Of a stretch of DNA of 64,000 bases, positions 11,663-23,180 are shown in pieces (the first letter of the stretch is position 1; each line of letters begins with the position of its first letter). The notes under the pieces were generated by a model. The model ran no database searches. It worked only from the letters and a program-made list of their open reading frames with translations, and was not told where the DNA came from. The position numbers and the translations under genes were made by a program. Origin of the DNA: Chrysogorgia sp. JL179-B06 (taxonomy: Eukaryota; Cnidaria; Anthozoa; Scleralcyonacea; Chrysogorgiidae); contig JAYKKM010000492.1 of assembly GCA_035772405.1 (NCBI GenBank), positions 3,702,501 through 3,766,500 of the forward strand. The letters run 5' to 3'.

Positions 11663-12000
11663 ATTATTATTGTTGGCTACAAGAACAAAATGAATGGTTT
11701 CTTCGTGAATACCCTTACCCGACAAGAGGTAAATTAAACATTTTACACCTTTTCCATGTACTCTTGCTGGACTATGTCTATAAAAATGTTGTCTTTTTGG
11801 GTTTTATTGAATGGTTTTCTCTCACTGTCGAAGTGTTGTTCGGTGATTTTTTGTTGGCTACAGGAACAAAATAAATGGTTTCTTCGTAAATATCCTGCCG
11901 ACGAAAACTAAAATAAACATTTGATTTTATACCATTTCCATGTTCTCTTGGTTCTCATGTCTATTAAAGTGTTGTCTTTTTTTTGGTTTTATTGAAATTT
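11663..12000. repeat. Diverged tandem duplication, unit about 185 bp
   Basis: Two successive copies share TTGTTGGCTACA-GAACAAAAT, then AATGGTTTCTTCGT, then a stretch ending in TGTTGTCTTTTT and GGTTTTATTGAA. Divergence shows an old duplication. Confidence 0.6.
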
Positions 12001-12726
12001 TCAATAAGGTAAACTTCGCCTTCATAAATTATACGGAAATTCTCGTTCGCTTTAGCGTTGCTTTGTCCACTTTAAATACTTATAATTTCCTATAAATTTT
12101 CGGCCTATTTTTGCAAAATCTTGTGAAAATTAACAGGGAAGATTGCTATATTTTATTTATAGTTATTGTGCATACTATGTAGAATGTTAATGTTTAAAAA
12201 CGATGATGACCTCAAAATTCCTGTGTTTGGATAACCTGATCCAAACACGGGTATTAGCCAATCAGAACAGGGTCTGCCACTCTGCCCGGGGGGATGGTGA
12301 TGTTTCAAATTGATCGGGCACTGTTAGCTTCCCAGAAAGAGAAGAAATTATCCGCGACAAAACATATCTGTGGACAAATTGCAGTGAGAGGAAGGTACGA
12401 ATACTACGAAGGTAGAAGTATTTTTATTGTTAGAGTTTTGCCACTGCTTGAATAATAATGTTTACATATAATGTACAGTATTATATTGTCGTTATTAATT
12501 ATAATAACATTTTATTGAAATAAATTAATAACAAAATTAAATAAAAGTGAACAAATATTCTAAACAAGAATATAAAATTATTATATGGGATCTTTGGAAG
12601 CACTGGCTGTATTTTTGCGATTACAGTACAAGTCAGGAGCGAGTAGCGATAATCTATACATTGTAGGTTATTGCAAAACAAAAAGGAACAAAGTCAGCTG
12701 TAATTTGGACAAACTTTGGATTAGAG

Positions 12727-13500
12727 TAGCCTCCTCCGCAGGCAACTCTGTGGCTTCTTTTTCCCGAGTCAAATAGCTTCCAGTTTGCTATAACCCGGGC
12801 GATGATCGAGGATGAGCATGCAATATTGTTGGTCAGCAGTCACATTAACTGGATAACAGGTTAACCTTTCATGTATATAATCGAGGTATATAATCGTCAT
12901 GAAATAACCGCTAACCCCAAAACAACTTTAGATCCTAACCCTAACCCGCCACCTAATGAGTTTTCTAACCCTAACCCCCCACCTTAAGTGCTTCCTAACC
13001 CTCCGACCTCGATTCCCTTGATGTTATCCGGTGATGTTTATATTGGTGATGGAGTAACATGAAAGGTTATCCGGATAACATCAAGGGAATCAAAGTACTG
13101 TATATAATCGTCAGATTGTGTCACTTAACCATGAAAGAACTGCTAACCCCAAAACAACTTAGATCCTAACCCTAACCTGCCACCTAATGAGTTTTCTAAC
13201 CCTAACCCCCTGCCTGAAGTGTCTTCCTAACCCTCCCACCTCGATTCCCTTGATGTTATCCAGTTAATATGACTGCTGACCAACAAGATTTCATGCTCAT
13301 CCTCGATCATCCCCGCTGTTTTGGCCATTTTTGGCCGAGCCAGAGAAATCCCTGCTGTCCCCTCTTCGTCGAGCAATCCCTTCTCAATCCCTATACTTCC
13401 CTGCAATCCCAGCCAAAACATTGCTAGCACACGACGCACAGCCTTGGAAGCGATTTGACTCGGAAAAAAGAAGCCACAGAGTTGTCTGCGGAGGAGGCTA
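12727..13500. mobile_element. Foldback element with 9-bp target duplication and telomere-like interior
   Basis: The inverted ends begin TAGCCTCCTCCGCAGG and match for roughly 50 bases. The 9-mer GGATTAGAG is present immediately left (12718-12726) and right (13501-13509): a perfect target duplication. The interior holds an inverted pair of CCTAACCCTAACC-rich blocks (about 12910-13010 and 13145-13235). A 9-bp duplication is typical of Mutator-like/foldback elements. There is no transposase ORF. A much shorter relative is at 46188-46271. Confidence 0.85.
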
Positions 13501-13540
13501 GGATTAGAGGTAAATAACGAAGCAAAACCGGAGGTGAAAG

Positions 13541-15066
13541 TTGCTCAATCGGCTTGGCAACACATCCAACTTGCTATCACACATTACATGTAGGGTTCAT
13601 CACCCCTTACAACACATACTGTACAGTAATGTTAAAGGCAGAGTGGCAAGGATGGAAAAAGCTGATAGGCTGCAAATGTTTCTTTGGAACAAATTTCACT
13701 ACTTACTGTATATATTGTGCTCAAGTGAGTCAACTCAGACCAGAAGTATGACTGAAAGAGCAGAAAGTGACAGACTCAGTGATAAATTCTCTGGTGAAAG
13801 ACATGCATGATGCCGATTTATTATGTAATTTTTCGTCAGCTACCAATCATAAGTACTGTACTGTACTTCTGAAACCATGCCATCCCCAAACTTTACGTAA
13901 ACATTCAAGAAGTCATTGAAAACTGAAATCAAAAGCTGCAACAATTACAGACACGTGGTCCACCTACAGTATACCACTGAGCCATATGTGAGCTACAGTA
14001 CATGTATGTAGTTCATTTTATTGCACAGATAACTGGATGCTGATGAGCCAATGCCATACAGACTCTCTTTATACCTTCCTAAAGACCACACTTGTGAGAA
14101 CATTGCTGAAGAACTGAAGAACACACTTACAGCTAAGTCGACTCGTTGGATATAGATGTTGCCACATTCTCTCAGCAGTTGGAAGAAAAAGTGGTACCAC
14201 AACATTCTCTTGTTACAGACTGTGCAACACAATGAGGTTTGCTGCAGAAAATGGTATGTTGAAAAATGTCTGCAGAAACCACTCACAGACTGCACTTGGA
14301 CCACTCACAGACTGCACTTGGACCACTCACAGTCACTGATTTCACCGATAATAGCTCTCAGCTGAGAACTTAACCATGTCTGCTATCTACCAGTGTTTTA
14401 CATTCTTCATCGGAGGTATTGGCAGAGACAGAGAAAGACACTCAAGTCACAAAAGACACCAAGACATGTATTTGCACTTACCTTGAGAAGAAGTATTCAG
14501 TATTCACCCCTTATATTAGTGTGCTACTGAATGTATTGTACTGCTTTCAGACCCGGATGGCCAGATACATTTCCACCAACCTCGAAAAGGCTTGCCACTT
14601 CACTAATCAGTTTCTCTGTTGAGCAGCAGCAAAGCAAGTGTGAACCTCCTCACAAGAAAAAATAATTTGGCAGCTGGCTGAAAGCCTCAACAGAGCAACA
14701 AACTCAGCTGCAAGATCTCCAGAAGCTTAGGTGAAGGCAGAAAAATTGTCAAGCCAGATCAAGAGTCCTATTCACTTAAGTTGACTGGTGGGATGTTCAA
14801 GCTCCTAGCCAGCTTTAGCAGTGTATCCAGTTTTAGGCACTCCAGCATTACAGTTTGTGTATTTGTGCATACAGATTACAGTTCAGCTTCAGAGAGACTG
14901 CATGTTCAGTGCCTCAGGGCACATTAGTTCTAAGAAATGTACTGCACTTTGCTCAACATGCTTGTGTGTTTCTAGCAAAGAACCTTTAGGAGATAAATAC
15001 ATCAAGACTTTCAGCCAAGTAGATTATTCTAAACTAGTACATGCATGCATGCAAGATGCATATTAA
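13541..15066 (+). pseudogene. Decayed hAT-like transposase
   Basis: Several short plus-strand frames in series resemble a hAT transposase. Near 14850-14950 the frame reads LQRDCMFSASGHISSKKCTA, matching the hAT C-terminal dimerisation pattern (S..ER.FS.AG.I...+R..L). Near 14175-14260 a frame reads VVPQHSLVTDCATQ, resembling the core 'TDNA' region. Many stops and shifts separate these pieces, so it is inactive. A 22-bp tandem duplication (about 14278-14325) lies inside. Assignment rests mainly on the C-terminal motif. Confidence 0.45.
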
Positions 15067-15270
15067 ATTGGCACTTCATGCATGCAGCACATGGATGTAC
15101 TGCATGTATGCTAATGTGAACTTCACTTACATGTACATGTATGATGCATACATAATATACTACACAGTGCACATTATGCAGTATCAACTCATCAAAGTCT
15201 GCATTAAATTTGCAAATCTCAGACTTACAATGTAATTAGGTAAATGCTTCATCCAACACAGCATGTATTA

Positions 15271-16018
15271 GAGTTGGGTGGTATTGTATTATAGTTAGCA
15301 TAATTTTGTATTGTTTTATATCTGTACCGATGGGCAACCTTTACAGATTAAAGATTTAGATTTAGGTATGGGAATTTCAATGCCGGTATTCGATATTCGA
15401 AAAATATCGCGGCATACCGGTAATATGGCATACCGTTACAATTTTTTAGCAAATGTGTGCTCTACAGTAAGTACAGTTGACACCCAATAACCCAAACATT
15501 CAAGGAAAAATGGAAAAAAGTTTGAGTAATTAATGATCGGGATTTGTATCGGGACATGTAAAATTAGATGGATAAATCAGTGTTTTACTTTTATTACATA
15601 TTTCAACACCATATTCAAAAGCCTGGTCTTCTGTATATGATCGCTCAATGAGTATGGTCGCCACGATTGCTCAAAAGTAAAAAATGAACGCAATGATCGC
15701 AGCGATCAAAATTAAACCACAATCGCAATTGTTGCAATCGGTGAGACAGAACACATCTTAGCAATCGTTTAAAAGTTAAAATCTAATCTAATCTATATAC
15801 AGTATACTGTATTATTTAGAGCGCACGCACACATTGTGTTTGTTTCTCATTTGTGAACTGAACTTTTCTTGCAGTTTAAATAAAAATATAAACTGATGAT
15901 AGTCATGATACCGGTTTATCTTACGGTATACAGGTATAGCATCAGAACCAATACCGCCATACCGGTATCAACTAAATATCGTGAATAACTACAAATACCA
16001 GTATACCGCCCAACTTTA
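15271..16018. mobile_element. Non-autonomous element with GGTAT/ATACC subterminal repeats
   Basis: Left end AGTTGGGTGGTAT, right end the near-complement (ATACCGCCCAACTT). Multiple copies of CGGTAT and ATACCG cluster inward of both ends, as in transposase-binding subterminal arrays of hAT-like MITEs. No ORF. Confidence 0.6.
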
Positions 16019-16339
16019 GCATGTACAGGTATGTTAACTCAAGGCATGCAAATTAAAACTAAATATATTAACATGACTATAACTATCTGTCTTAACATTC
16101 AATTGACAAACAAGTTCAGAAATACATGTATGCAAATACAGTAATTTCTAAACAGATATTAAATGCAGGTATGACCAAAATTATCAAATTATGCATTTTA
16201 TCACAAAAAATTATCCAAAACACTGATTGTGTTAAATTTTTTTATAAAATCCATTATCTTAATAGAACATAAAAATTAATCAACATGAGTAACCTACATG
16301 TATATGCACACTACTGAGTTGATGGAAAATTGTTGATTC

Positions 16340-16412
16340 AAGTGGGAATTGATTAACTCACACCTTTTGGATTCTGCTGCTCTACCAGTTGAGCTATTGC
16401 ACCAACTGGAAA
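16340..16412 (-). repeat. tRNA-derived SINE-like sequence
   Basis: The minus strand has a good RNA polymerase III A box (TAGCTCAACTGGTAGAGC, 16396-16379). About 20 bases after it comes a degraded B-box region (16360-16341, ending AATTCCCAC). No folded acceptor stem is evident, so a SINE head or tRNA pseudogene is likelier than a working tRNA. Confidence 0.5.
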
Positions 16413-17101
16413 CAGCATGCTAATTTAATCCATTTAAGTGCACAAAATATTTTTGCGACAACTTAACGCTTATGATCATCTGTAAGGATGTGTGGTGAAC
16501 TAGTGGTGTATACTGCAGAGTCAACTCGGTAGTGTAGGTTAATCATCAACATGTTGATTAATGTTCATGTTACCCTGAGGTTGATTCTGAAAATAATACA
16601 ACACGATGGTGAAAAACTTTATAAAAACAGTAAACTTGGGATTGTAAAAATGTACAGTTAAAAACATTTTAATAATACTGTATTAAGTAAAATAAAATAT
16701 AATTTTAAATGTCATGATGTAGTTGATGGTTGATGATGGATAGGAAATGGAGTGAGGATGAAATTTAAACTTTGCTGCTAGTAGAATATTGACAATGCAG
16801 ATTAACGTAAAATGCAATTGAACGAAATTAAATAAAGTTATTACGATAACATTGTAATAATTTTTCTGAAATGATTTGATTGGAACAATAGGACTTTTCT
16901 AAGTGTTCTGTGATGTGCACCTTTCAATGCACAAGTTCCAATGCACATTTTTCAATTGAAATAGTGTTATAGATTTTGACAAATTGTGTTGTGAAATATG
17001 ATACACCATTTTATTATCTGGTGATACAGCCATACACCACATAATAAAATTTACCAGTTCCCTACTGCTACACCTGTAGATCTATTTTTACTGTAACCTA
17101 C

Positions 17102-17225
17102 CCATTTTTTACATTGTTCAATCTTCCACAAGATGCTGCAGTTTGAGTAAACTTTATAGATGATGCAGACATTTGGTCATCTGTGATTTTATTTCTATTT
17201 TCAACTCCAAGAGATTCCGAGCAGC
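17102..17225 (-). CDS. F5/8 type C domain exon (start of the first domain)
   Basis: A 124-nt exon on the minus strand, with acceptor TTTGTAG (17226-17232) and donor GTAGGT (17101-17096). It enters in phase 1 and leaves in phase 2. The first codon, completed by the G of the signal-peptide exon, is followed by CSESLGVENRNKITDDQMSA, then SSIKF and GRLNNVKNG. This is the canonical F5/8C opening (Cys, 'LG.E...I.D.Q..ASS', then the 'aRLN' strand). Phases match both neighbours (18333-18411 and 8383-8587), which is strong evidence of one transcript. The domain directly follows the signal peptide, so the mature secreted protein would begin with discoidin. Confidence 0.9.
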
Positions 17226-17229
17226 CTAC

Positions 17230-18332
17230 AAAATAGAGTACATGTAGGATGTAAGAATGTTACACCACTATATGGTTACACAATGATTAAATGACAGTTA
17301 AAAACAAACACAGTTGCAACTTAGGTCTGTTGGTCTGTTATTTACAGATAAAACTGCCAAACTTTATAAGAATAACATTGTCATTAAGGATAACAGGTTT
17401 CAAAGAAATTTAGAACAATCTACAATATGAGAACAATTTAACTTTTCTTTTTAATATTTAAACACATAAAAAGAAACCTTGTGTTCTAGACTGCCCAAAA
17501 ACAAAGAACAGCTTTATATGGTCGAAGCGATTGACGTCTTGACTTTGTCAATTTCACAAAATGCTGTAATGCACCAACTATTAGTACGCTTAACTTTTCG
17601 GAAACACCGTAAATTTGTTTACAAAGTTCGATTTCGTGCATACGATTTGAACCCCGGCTCTTGAGAACGATTTTATGGACCATATGGACGCAAATATGTA
17701 AAATGTCCGTTCTATATATATTAAATACAGGTATATTAGGATATTAAAAGACGGTTTAAAGAATAAAGTTCCGCTCAGCATTTGTAGTCTATGCGGTTTG
17801 TAATAAAACTTTTCAGTTGCAAGAAGATACGAACGGAACATATGATCTCGTTATGACCGGCAGATTCTTATACCGAAAACTATTGTTTATACAAACAAAT
17901 AACACTTTCGTCTGAAATAATTTGGAAAAGATCGTTTATACTGTAAATCGGTACTCGGGTTAAGCCGTAATAAGGTTGTATTGAAATTAGATTTTATTCA
18001 ATAAGATCGAAAGGAGAATATTATGGACTTCAGAAATGTTCAGTTGTGCCAGAGAATTAAAAGCACAGACAGACTAGCGCCATATGTGAATTAATAAAAT
18101 TACATAGTTGGCTCATCGCGACAGAACACTTCGTCTTCACACATTCTATTTTGAACGTGAAATATCAGACTATAGCGGGCAAATACCTCGTTCAAAACAT
18201 AAGAAACCCAATGTCATTAAAACAAAACAGTGAACTAATGCGCAAATAAGCGCTTTTTTGCATGACAAATACTAACAAACAGTGGCCGATGCTCAAGCTG
18301 TTTTAACACGCGGATTAGATAAGTAAACTTAC
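17230..18332 (-). other. First intron of the F5/8C gene
   Basis: About 1.1 kb between the signal-peptide exon and the first discoidin exon, with no supported exon or transposon inside. Open frames near 17479-17841 on both strands lack recognisable motifs. Confidence 0.6.
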
Positions 18333-18411
18333 CTGAAATATTGTCAGAGTTAACTCCATTCGCACACAACAGAAATCCACTTATTGTCAAAATGTACGTC
18401 AACCGGAACAT
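18333..18411 (-). CDS. Signal-peptide exon of the F5/8C gene
   Basis: ATG at 18411-18409 opens a 26-codon segment beginning MFRLTYILTISGFLLCANG: a short basic start, a hydrophobic core and a small-residue cleavage region, i.e. a secretory signal peptide. The exon ends in phase 1 at a consensus donor (GTAAGT, 18332-18327). The next exon (17102-17225) begins in phase 1 at the first Cys of an F5/8C domain. Known: signal exons with phase-1 introns are typical of modular extracellular proteins. The ATG is preceded on the minus strand by AAGG. No TATA box or untranslated exon was identified upstream. Confidence 0.87.
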
Positions 18412-20550
18412 CCTTTACTACTTGTTAATTTCTTTCCCAGTGAAACTTAGATTTTCCAATGAAAATATCAATGCGTTCTGGCCTCCGCGGGACAGACGTT
18501 TTGGCTAATCATGACAGCAATTTACTTCTTTGTGAACAGATCATTCGGCAGCGAAATTCGATCTTTCCGGTACATTGGATGACGTTGATGCCGCCTGTTG
18601 CCAGTTGCCACAAGATCAAAAACTATTTCTGATAACTTTTGTTGTCAGAAAATAAACCTGTACACAAGAAGTCTCAAATCTCGCTTATCAGAATGAACTG
18701 AATTCGACTGTATTCCATGGTCAGACTTGATGTCGAATTTTGGTTTGCATGCCCAGACAGGGTGACTCCTGTGTGATGCCTTTATTTACAGTATTTTTCC
18801 ACAAGTTAAGAAGAGTGCATGTGCCATGTTGTCGCTGGGAAGACTAAGTATTTCTAAACTTTGAATGGGGATTCTCAAAAGAAAGCGGCCAAAAAATACC
18901 ACCGTGAATCTAAACATAGCCATAGGCACATAGAATTCAAGTCAAGACTAGAGAAATTGGAAAATCTGTGAGTTGTTCAGGCCGGAGGTGAGACATATGT
19001 TTAAATACCAAAAGTATAGGATCCAGCGAAAATTTCAATATTTTTCCATTCAATGTCAGCATAGTTCACATTCTTGTGGGTATTTTCTATCGGTGAGGTG
19101 AAATAAACAGTTCGTTTTATCTACTGAGTATATCATCCATCATTCTTTCATCGGCGATGACCGCCTGTTTTACCGGGACAGTTAAAGTTTTTTCAAGCGC
19201 GGATCATATATAACCCACTCATTAGACTTTCTCAAAGCCCGTTTTTTATTTTACAAACCGGTGTAAACAAACCACTAAACTCGTTTTAACCGAACCAAGA
19301 GGCGGACTTGGAGCAAGTCTACCGCACTCATCAAACATTCTCAAACATGTCAACTCATCAGAATAAATGCCCGTTTACTCGATGTGACAAAAACACGCGA
19401 CACGCATGTAAATAGAGTTTATTTATCACATTTGTGCGACATGCGACTGTTGCATAGTGTCGCAAGAAGGTTGAATGAATTCAAATTTCTTGCCGCATCT
19501 TGCGACACCATAATGTCTCGATCAATTCCAAGCGTGACCATGCCCCCCCCTCCCCCCCGGGGGCATTTGATGGGGTATTTGGTGGGGTATTTGGCGCTCT
19601 GCACAAAGTTTGAGGCAATGCCAATATGGTTGCCAGTGAATTTCCAAAATTCGTTGGCGCACCGCACATTTCATATTAAACGATTGAAGTCAGATTCTTT
19701 GCTCTGAATGTTTCAATGATGTAATTATATTCTGTGTCCGGTACACGAATGAGCAGGCCCAAAAGAACGTGCATATTTGAAACGTAAACAAATGGCAAAA
19801 AATCGCAACACCATGTGTTGTCTGCGAAACGTTTGAGTTCAGAAGATGGCGGATGCGCCGGCTGAAACGCATCTAAACTACAAATCTAAGCTGCTATAAA
19901 TCGTGAGAACAAATTATGTAAAGAATACTCTTTCTAACAAAGGAGTCGATATTTGTAATGAATTTGAATCTGAACTTAAAAATATTAAATTATATAATCT
20001 TTAAAAAAAATTTAAAAAAGACTTAATTCCTGCAAATTTACGACATGATTAACCTGCACTGACTACATACAGATTCCCAGTCGGCATGCGGTAGGTCAAC
20101 TGGTAGACTGAACTCTAAGCCCCAGATAGGTATATATATATCGAACCTGTAACCTTCTGATCGCATACCCATGATGACGTATCTTCGATTGTGTAATATT
20201 TTATTTTATTTTATTTTATTAGCTTCGCCATATGTAACCTATACATACAAATAATACACACAATAATACACACAAATAATACACGTGATGTCAGGGGATC
20301 CACAACAGCGTGCTCCCACTAAAATGTTTTGAATTTGTAAGTCTCGGAAACGCCATTTCCTGCATTTTGAGATTTATCAAGTTTTAAGGGGTATCTATCA
20401 CACAATTTCACAACTGCACAATTATGATTGCACCTTAATATGTTTCACAAATTAATGTAAATGTCAGTTAAAAATATCAACAAAAATGTGTAGGATTACT
20501 ATATTATATATACAAAAAATAACAAAGATGTACTACATTCTTTTCTATTC
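18412..20550. other. Upstream region of the F5/8C gene
   Basis: Should contain the promoter of the minus-strand F5/8C gene. No core promoter motif can be named with confidence. A CCCCCC/GGGG block at 19543-19563 precedes a GGGGTATTTG tandem. An (ATTTT)n-like run lies at about 20197-20220. No other supported exon. Confidence 0.35.
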
Positions 20551-20741
20551 TTAAAAAAACTTTGTCAGGCTTCGCTGCTTTCGTTTCATAATTTCCACTT
20601 TATGGAGGTCAGCTGGGGCATTTGGGCCAAGTCGGTCAAACTGGTTCCCAGTTTTCCTCAATAATACTTCTGCAGTCCACACAGCGTTTGCCACCGCGAG
20701 GCCAAAAGTGCGGATGTTAATTGTTTGCGTCACGTTAGGCT
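20551..20741 (-). CDS. Possible terminal exon with C-terminal PIP-box-like motif
   Basis: After an AG acceptor-like site (20742-20743) the minus strand reads an open, coding-like segment: NIRTFGLAVANAVWTAEVLL, then FDRLGPNAPADLHKVEIMK, ending in RKQRSLTKFF and a TAA stop. The last residues fit the PCNA-interacting PIP box (Q-x-x-L-x-x-F-F) preceded by basic residues. Known: PIP boxes occur in DNA replication/repair proteins and at the C terminus of some pogo/Tigger-type transposases. I do not recognise the family, and no upstream exon was identified. It could be a host gene lying upstream of the F5/8C gene on the same strand, or a transposon relic. Confidence 0.4.
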
Positions 20742-21468
20742 TTTAACATACAATGCTTCATTATATTTGTTATTTTGTTGTCGTTCTCAACAAAAAATAT
20801 ACCAGTGGTAGTGTACCTCGTGCGCGCATAATTCATCTTTGTAAGTTCGCTATAGCTCAATAGATATATAGAACGTCTAACCAGCGATCAGAAGTCATAA
20901 TATATCGTCACTATTTACTAATATAAATTTGTATCGGGTACTTCAAGTGCGTGCTGTCCAAATCAGGACACGATGTACGTACTGTACTGGGCTCTATGTG
21001 CAAATGCGTTATGTCGATATGGTGAGTGTATTGGGAGATGAGACCCTGGGTACGAGGTTGAGTGTATTGGTGTATAAAAATATAGTGACTGCTGCATATA
21101 GCCTATATACTTGATCTACTAGTGTCAAGTAGTTGATTTACGAGCTGTACTGCTAGAATATCTGTTTTGAATTACAGCATACGAGGAGCGCTGTACTAAA
21201 CGAATTTTTTTCACGGGGCACTCCAGCTCGTCTCATTTGCAGATTTGCTAATTTAGCCATCGAATGCTCTTCAAGCTTGTAAACTTTATCGCGTTTTGAA
21301 TGAGGCAGATGTGAAATTTGTTATAGGACTAGCTCCGATACAAATCATTAAATAAAAACTGAACGAACGTACGAAACCGTACAAAATCGTCTATTATATA
21401 TTTTTTGCAGAACATTTATTGGAGATTACATATGCATTGGCTATAAACTTAGATTCCGTAAGTACATG

Positions 21469-21526
21469 CCGTATGATGAGTTAATTTTAGCTCAGTGCCG
21501 TATGATGAGTTAATTTTAGCTCAGTG
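21469..21526. repeat. 29-bp perfect tandem duplication
   Basis: The unit beginning GCCGTATGATGAGTTAATTT occurs twice head to tail. Confidence 0.9.
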
Positions 21527-21777
21527 AAGACAGCATACGGGTCTCAAGGGAGTCCGTCGATGCATGCACGCGATAATGTGCTGTTTATTTCACAATCATC
21601 TGCAGAGGAACGTAGAAATAAAGTATTAAACCTTACTATATATTTAAAATACAAAACAACTCTGTTTACTGGTTAAACTATGCTTAAAATAATGACTAAG
21701 GAGTAAGGAAGAATAACGTCGAGATAATGCGGATGGACATATTACCTAATTGCAAGAAACGTTTCTGATTTCAGACC

Positions 21778-21862
21778 TTTATGGGAATCGAACACGTAAC
21801 CTTTTAGTGTAATTCGCTGTTGAGATGCTCTATGGATGCTCTGACCATTGAGTTAAAAGCCA
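21778..21862 (-). repeat. tRNA-like sequence (SINE head or tRNA pseudogene)
   Basis: The minus strand carries an A box (TAACTCAATGGTCAGAGC, 21855-21838) and, about 42 bases on, a good B box (GTGTTCGATTCCC, 21795-21783). Spacing is compatible with Pol III transcription. A convincing acceptor stem and CCA-side pairing are not apparent. Confidence 0.5.
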
Positions 21863-22855
21863 AGGACTCATATGGTAGAACGAAAGTTACAATCGCCTTA
21901 ATGAGCAATGTGTGTTTATGAATCTCAACATGTCAGCAGTTTATCAGAGGTAATACCGCGATTTAGGCACTTAAAACATTATTATGTCGATTGATCTACT
22001 CATATTCATGGCTAAACGTGTAGCTCGAAATTTCATTTGCGCTTTTTAACACGTCATCGCCACGCAGGTGCGAGCGATCTTTTTTACGCTGGATAATTGA
22101 AATGTCTATACACGGTGAAACTCGTTAATTCCCCAAGTACATAATAAATGTTTCCGAAAATGCTGTTAAATATAGATATGAAGAGCCCTCTCCTGCGGTT
22201 TCCGCTAAAACACCAAACGTTTCGGCGTGTCATGTTATAAGACCAGCGTGATTAATGGCAATTATGATCGCGAGACCGAAAGAGGCACCGCGCCCCGACA
22301 TTCCACAGAACACGCACGCATTCTTGTCGATCCCAGACGCCACCAAAAACATCGATGTCTTTCAGGACCAAAATGTAGATATTTGTTTGAGAATTATAGC
22401 GATGTCTAAAATCTCTCCAGGCGAGACCAAGAGAAAGAAGTAACTTTGTCCGACTTAGTTGTAGAACGTGAACGAGGCTCGTGGGTAATTACCAAAACAA
22501 ACAAACCAATAATAACACTTACAAGTGACCGCCGCCAATGCATGACAAAACAGTTTATTTTTGGATGCAGAGATACACTGCAACATCTGCAGGATAGAGC
22601 TGCCTATTAATTACTTAAACCATAGTTCAAATAGAAAATTAACTACATTCACCAACTCGTTTTTGAAATACTGAATTAGATTGAATGTTAATTTGACGCC
22701 ATTTTAACCCTCCTATGCCATTCACAAACTACAAAATCGTAACATCCAACAATATAAACAAGGCACAACAAACAAGACCTATATATACCGTATTAAGTTT
22801 ATTCGCACTACCTTAATCAAAACACAATGTAACCTGGAACCAGGCCAGAGCTAAG

Positions 22856-23086
22856 TGTACTGGTATGCAGTAATAAGGCGAGGAACAGCAGGTTTCAACT
22901 CATTTTATTTAGTTTAATATCTCAAAAGATACAAAGTTATCCTATGGTAAAACACTGTAGTTCTCTCTGCTTTCGCGCCAGAACAGGCGTTGCTAGGCGA
23001 CTTTCAAAGAATACCGCGGTCAAAGCGCGGGCTCAAAACAAAGCGATCGCGACGAATAATTTAGTAACCCCTGACATACCAATACA
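22856..23086 (-). repeat. 3' LTR of the BEL/Pao element
   Basis: A 231-bp copy starting TGTACTGG and ending CAATACA on the plus strand (TG...CA). Since the coding strand is minus, this is the 3' LTR. It differs from the 5' LTR at two bases in the tract following AATACCGCG. Confidence 0.95.
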
Positions 23087-23180
23087 CCAGGAGGATAGGA
23101 GTCGATGCGATCGCGTCTATAACAATTTACAACATAATAATCAACAGTTAGTGTTCAAGTTATATCAATCTCACACGAGT

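Larger units (their letters stand above)
20742..22850. other. Intergenic or intronic DNA left of the BEL element
   Basis: No supported exon. It holds a 29-bp tandem duplication at 21469-21526 and a tRNA-like sequence at 21778-21862. A plus-strand frame at 22255-22443 looks mildly coding-like but has no motif I recognise. Confidence 0.35.

Noticed and set aside
12905..13240. CCTAACCC tracts as an interstitial telomere
   Set aside because: The tracts are short, interrupted, and part of foldback elements found at three places, so they are element content rather than a telomere scar.
16340..21862. Functional tRNA genes at 16340-16412 or 21778-21862
   Set aside because: A/B boxes are present but no convincing acceptor stem; listed as tRNA-like repeats instead.
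22255..22443. Plus-strand frame that looks mildly coding-like
   Set aside because: No recognised family, no clear splice sites, and only about 60 codons.
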